DNA of 26,268 nucleotides, taken from positions 1 to 26,268 of the forward strand of contig CANCXY010000011.1 in assembly GCA_947381875.1 (NCBI GenBank). Reading direction: 5' to 3'. Origin of the DNA: an uncultured Clostridia bacterium. GTDB taxonomy: Bacteria; Bacillota; Clostridia; Oscillospirales; Ruminococcaceae. Positions 23,783-26,268 of this stretch are shown piece by piece; position 1 is the stretch's first letter; every line of letters starts with the position of its first letter. The notes below the pieces were generated by a model. It saw only the letters and a program-made list of their open reading frames with translations. It did no database searches and was not told the DNA's origin. The position numbers and the translations under genes are program-made.

Positions 23783-23813
23783 CTGCCCCTCCGCCCTTCG
23801 GGCGGGGATACAG
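23783..23813. repeat. GTATYC-type short hairpin repeat, copy 3 (reverse orientation)
   Basis: On the minus strand this reads TGTATCCCCGCCC-GAA-GGGCGG; the CCGCCC/GGGCGG stem is at 23791-23805. It resembles the copies at 1629-1659 and 6346-6377. It follows the phosphatase stop and could act as its 3' hairpin, but no T-run follows. Confidence 0.45.
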
Positions 23814-23830
23814 ACGCGGCTTTGCCTCTA

Positions 23831-24562
23831 TCAATCGATCCGCTCCCCTTCGCTGTTGCACGTTTCCCGGAAACGCGCAGCGGAGGAAGGCGGTTCCCCT
23901 TTATGGTACAGGTGCGACAAATCCCCAAATGACAGCATGCGAAACAGCGCAATGCCCTCGCGGCGCTCCTCGGTGATAAGCGTTGTGACAGAAGACGGCA
24001 GCGCGCATGTGCCGTGCCACAAAACAACCGGGGATATGTGCAGCAGATGGCTCAACAGCACCCCCTCCACGCCGAAATGGCAGAAAAACACAATGGTTTC
24101 CCTGTTCGGGCGCGCCGCCCTGTACCATGTACCCTCGCGCTCGTAGCCGTGGCGCGCCAGCAGTGCATCTAAGTTTGCTGTCACCCAGTCGTACTGCTCC
24201 TTTACGCCGCCCGCCTGCATGCGCTCGTTTTCAAACCAGTGATCGTACTCGAAAAAGCGCGCGTCGGGCATCCAGTCCTGCGGCAACCAATCCCAGGGGA
24301 TGCTCTCCTTGTCGGGCTTGTCGGGTCTCACAATCGGCGCTTTGAACTCGCGCAACCACTCACATTCCTCGGCGGTGCGGCCCAGCGCTTTCAGCGTGCC
24401 ACTGGCGGTGTCCTTCGCGCGGCCCAGAGGGGAACAGTAATAATGCTCGGCAGGCGTCTGCGCCAGCCGCTCCGTGAGGCAGGCGGCCTCGCGCCAGCCT
24501 TTTTCGGTGAGGGAATCAATCGAATAGTCCGGGTCCGCATGGCGGACGATCATCAGCTTCAT
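23831..24562 (-). CDS. Histidine phosphatase family protein
   Basis: A 243-residue member of the phosphoglycerate mutase-like histidine phosphatases. The catalytic RHA motif is in MKLMIVRHADPDY (His8), the second phosphate-binding arginine in CSPLGRAKDTA, and the second histidine in FFCHFGVEGVLLSHLL. The substrate range of the family is wide (sugar phosphates, nucleotides, proteins), so none is assigned. Two ATGs are adjacent (24565, 24562). AGGAGG ends two bases before the first and five before the second, so I choose the second. The gene begins 18 bases after the tuf terminator stem and has no obvious promoter of its own in that gap. Confidence 0.88.
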   Translation of the reverse strand: MKLMIVRHADPDYSIDSLTEKGWREAACLTERLAQTPAEHYYCSPLGRAKDTASGTLKALGRTAEECEWLREFKAPIVRPDKPDKESIPWDWLPQDWMPDARFFEYDHWFENERMQAGGVKEQYDWVTANLDALLARHGYEREGTWYRAARPNRETIVFFCHFGVEGVLLSHLLHISPVVLWHGTCALPSSVTTLITEERREGIALFRMLSFGDLSHLYHKGEPPSSAARFRETCNSEGERID

Positions 24563-24580
24563 CATGCCCTCCTATAAAAA

Positions 24581-24603
24581 TTGCCCGCCATGCAGGCGGG
24601 CAA
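24581..24603 (-). terminator. Intrinsic terminator of tuf
   Basis: On the minus strand TTGCCCGCC and GGCGGGCAA form a perfect 9-bp stem with a 5-base loop, followed directly by TTTTTATA. It lies 15 bases after the tuf stop codon. This is the clearest rho-independent terminator in the window. Confidence 0.88.
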
Positions 24604-24618
24604 TGGGATACATAGAAA

Positions 24619-25821
24619 TTACTCGTTGATCTTCGTGACAACGCCAGATCCAACGGTGCGGCCGCCCTCGCGGATAGCGAAACGCAGGCCCTCCTCAATA
24701 GCAATCGGCGTGATCAGCTCTACATCCATGACGACGTTATCGCCAGGCATGCACATCTCGGTGCCTTCCGGCAGCGTGATGACGCCTGTAACGTCAGTGG
24801 TGCGGAAATAGAACTGCGGACGATAATTGTTGAAGAACGGCGTGTGGCGGCCGCCCTCGTCCTTCGTCAGGACGTACACCTGACCGGAAAACTTGGTGTG
24901 CGGATGGATGGAACCGGGCTTGGACAGGACCTGCCCGCGCTCGATCTCGTTGCGCTGTACGCCGCGCAGCAGCGCGCCGATGTTGTCGCCCGCCTGTGCG
25001 AAGTCCAGCGTCTTGCGGAACATTTCCAGGCCGGTGATAGTTGTCTTGCGCTTCTCCTCAACAAGGCCGACAATTTCGACTTCCTCGCCAACCTTCACGA
25101 CGCCGCGCTCCACACGGCCCGTAGCGACGGTGCCGCGGCCGGTAATCGTCATAACGTCCTCAACGCTCATCAGGAACGGCAGGTCTTCCTTGCGGTCCGG
25201 GGTCGGGATATAGTCGTCGACGGCCTGCATCAGATCCAGTACGCACTTGTACTCAGGCGCGTTAACGTCGTTGGAGCCGGACTCCAGGGCTGCCAGCGCG
25301 CTGCCGCGGATGATGGGTGTGTCGTCGCCGGGGAACTCGTACTCGTTCAGCAGGTCGCGGATCTCCATCTCGACAAGGTCCAGCAGTTCCTCGTCGTCGA
25401 CCTGGTCGCATTTGTTCATGAACACAACGATATAGGGCACGCCAACCTGACGGGAGAGCAGGATATGCTCGCGGGTCTGGGGCATCGGGCCGTCGGAAGC
25501 GGATACGACCAGGATTGCGCCGTCCATCTGCGCAGCGCCCGTGATCATGTTCTTCACATAGTCAGCGTGGCCCGGGCAGTCAACGTGTGCATAGTGGCGG
25601 GCATCTGTCTGATACTCGACGTGTGCGGTGTTGATGGTGATGCCGCGCTCGCGCTCCTCAGGAGCCTTGTCGATATTCGCGTAGTCGGTGAACTCGGCGT
25701 CGCCCTTCATGGCAAGCACCTTCGTGATCGCCGCTGTCAGGGTCGTTTTGCCGTGGTCAACGTGGCCGATGGTGCCGATGTTGACATGCGGTTTGTTGCG
25801 CTCAAATTTTGCCTTGGCCAT
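24619..25821 (-). CDS. tuf: Translation elongation factor Tu
   Basis: The GTPase that brings aminoacyl-tRNA to the ribosome; 400 residues, normal for the family. G1 is GHVDHGKT (19-26), G3 DCPGH (81-85) and G4 NKCD (136-139), followed by domains 2 and 3 with GRGTVATGRVERG and the C-terminal FRFAIREGGRTVGSGVV-like end (here LRFAIREGGRTVGSGVVTKINE). ATG at 25821 follows AAGGGAGG at good spacing. It lies downstream of fusA as in the str operon, but has its own promoter in the 112-base gap and its own terminator. The gene is highly conserved and strongly expressed. Confidence 0.99.
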   Translation of the reverse strand: MAKAKFERNKPHVNIGTIGHVDHGKTTLTAAITKVLAMKGDAEFTDYANIDKAPEERERGITINTAHVEYQTDARHYAHVDCPGHADYVKNMITGAAQMDGAILVVSASDGPMPQTREHILLSRQVGVPYIVVFMNKCDQVDDEELLDLVEMEIRDLLNEYEFPGDDTPIIRGSALAALESGSNDVNAPEYKCVLDLMQAVDDYIPTPDRKEDLPFLMSVEDVMTITGRGTVATGRVERGVVKVGEEVEIVGLVEEKRKTTITGLEMFRKTLDFAQAGDNIGALLRGVQRNEIERGQVLSKPGSIHPHTKFSGQVYVLTKDEGGRHTPFFNNYRPQFYFRTTDVTGVITLPEGTEMCMPGDNVVMDVELITPIAIEEGLRFAIREGGRTVGSGVVTKINE

Positions 25822-25865
25822 TGGATTTTTCCTCCCTTATAAAAAACTGGTTGTCCTTAATAGGC

Positions 25866-25894
25866 ATTGTACTAAATACTGGGCAAAAAATCAA
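25866..25894 (-). promoter_or_regulatory. Sigma-A promoter for tuf
   Basis: On the minus strand the -35 box is TTGATT (25894-25889) and the -10 box TACAAT (25871-25866), with 17 bases between. The transcript would start near 25859, about 38 bases above the tuf start codon. Confidence 0.7.
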
Positions 25895-25900
25895 GTGTTT

Positions 25901-25918
25901 CCGGCACAAATACGCCGG
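25901..25918 (-). terminator. Short hairpin after fusA, possible attenuated terminator
   Basis: CCGGC and GCCGG pair across an 8-base loop 15 bases after the fusA stop. The T-rich stretch TTGATTTTTT comes only seven bases later and overlaps the tuf -35 box. It may stop part of the fusA transcripts, but it is not a strong terminator. Confidence 0.35.
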
Positions 25919-25933
25919 GAAATTTGCAGATTT

Positions 25934-26268
25934 TTACGCATCGTGCTTGGCGCGGCCCGCCATGATGCTCTCGGCAATGCTCTTGGGCACGTCGATATAG
26001 TGGCTCGGCTCCATGGTGTACTGGCCGCGGCCCTGCGTTTTGCTGCGCAGGTCGGTCGCGTAGCCGAACATGTTGGAGAGCGGGACAAGAGCGTCGATCT
26101 GCTGTGTGCCGCTGCGGGCCTCGGTGCCCTGAATCTGGCCGCGCCGGGCGTTGATATCGCCGATGACATCGCCCATATACTCATCCGGCACAATAACGGC
26201 CACCTTCATGATCGGCTCTAAGATTACGGGGTCCGCCTTGCGCATGGCTTCCTTGAACGCCATGGAAC
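25934..26268 (-). CDS. fusA: Translation elongation factor G (C-terminal part, cut by window edge)
   Basis: The last 110 or so residues of EF-G, the GTPase that moves tRNA and mRNA through the ribosome. SMAFKEAMRKADPVILEPIMKV is the junction into domain V, and EYMGDVIGDINARRGQIQG is its hallmark; the end LVPLSNMFGYATDLRSKTQGRGQYTMEPSHY is also canonical. The frame continues past the right edge. The TAA stop is at 25934-25936, 112 bases before tuf, in the usual str operon order. Confidence 0.97.
   Translation of the reverse strand, partial: SMAFKEAMRKADPVILEPIMKVAVIVPDEYMGDVIGDINARRGQIQGTEARSGTQQIDALVPLSNMFGYATDLRSKTQGRGQYTMEPSHYIDVPKSIAESIMAGRAKHDA

Noticed and set aside
23016..24146. Long + strand open frame across the glycosyltransferase, its upstream gap and the phosphatase
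   Set aside because: It crosses two real genes on the other strand and a promoterless gap, and no family pattern is visible.

Overview
The window looks like chromosome of a GC-rich Gram-positive clostridium, most likely in the Oscillospiraceae/Ruminococcaceae group. The basis is the strong AGGAGG-type ribosome sites, the gene content (a DUF5711 protein beside CvpA, a ClpE-type unfoldase, EcfA1-EcfA2-EcfT-TruA) and many GC-rich hairpin repeats between genes. The assignment is by family resemblance; no search was run. I found no tRNA, rRNA, CRISPR array, transposase or phage gene. No gene-free stretch exceeds 300 bases.

Left part (1-7010). The 3' end of an ABC transporter ATPase and its permease run on the + strand. 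They converge on a minus-strand block: a 54-residue stub of a TupA-type ATP-grasp gene, araD, an FGGY sugar kinase that with AraD forms an L-arabinose catabolic pair, a GNAT acetyltransferase, a MATE exporter and a DUF3267 membrane zincin-like protein.

Middle (7162-18606), all minus strand. Reading downstream from the right there are three units. ruvC-ruvA-ruvB and an RlmI-like methyltransferase form one unit with a clear promoter. ecfA1-ecfA2-ecfT-truA-DUF5711, with start/stop overlaps, encode the energising module of an ECF vitamin/cofactor importer plus a tRNA modification enzyme. cvpA and a ClpE-type unfoldase follow.

Right part (18607-26268). A + strand pair with its own sigma-A promoter encodes an MBOAT O-acyltransferase and an AlgX/AlgJ-like SGNH protein, a likely cell-surface polysaccharide O-acylation system. 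On the minus strand lie a glycosyltransferase, a histidine phosphatase, tuf (promoter and terminator both readable) and the 3' end of fusA.

The most interesting signal is not a gene. Several families of palindromic repeats sit in the gaps: (a) four arrays of four to six GC-rich hairpins with fixed short spacers and compensating changes in the stems; (b) two ~95-base elements ending in CTATAG-like ends that contain the stop codon of the adjoining gene; (c) three short GTATYCCCCGCCC hairpins; (d) an AT-rich palindrome that also contains a stop codon.
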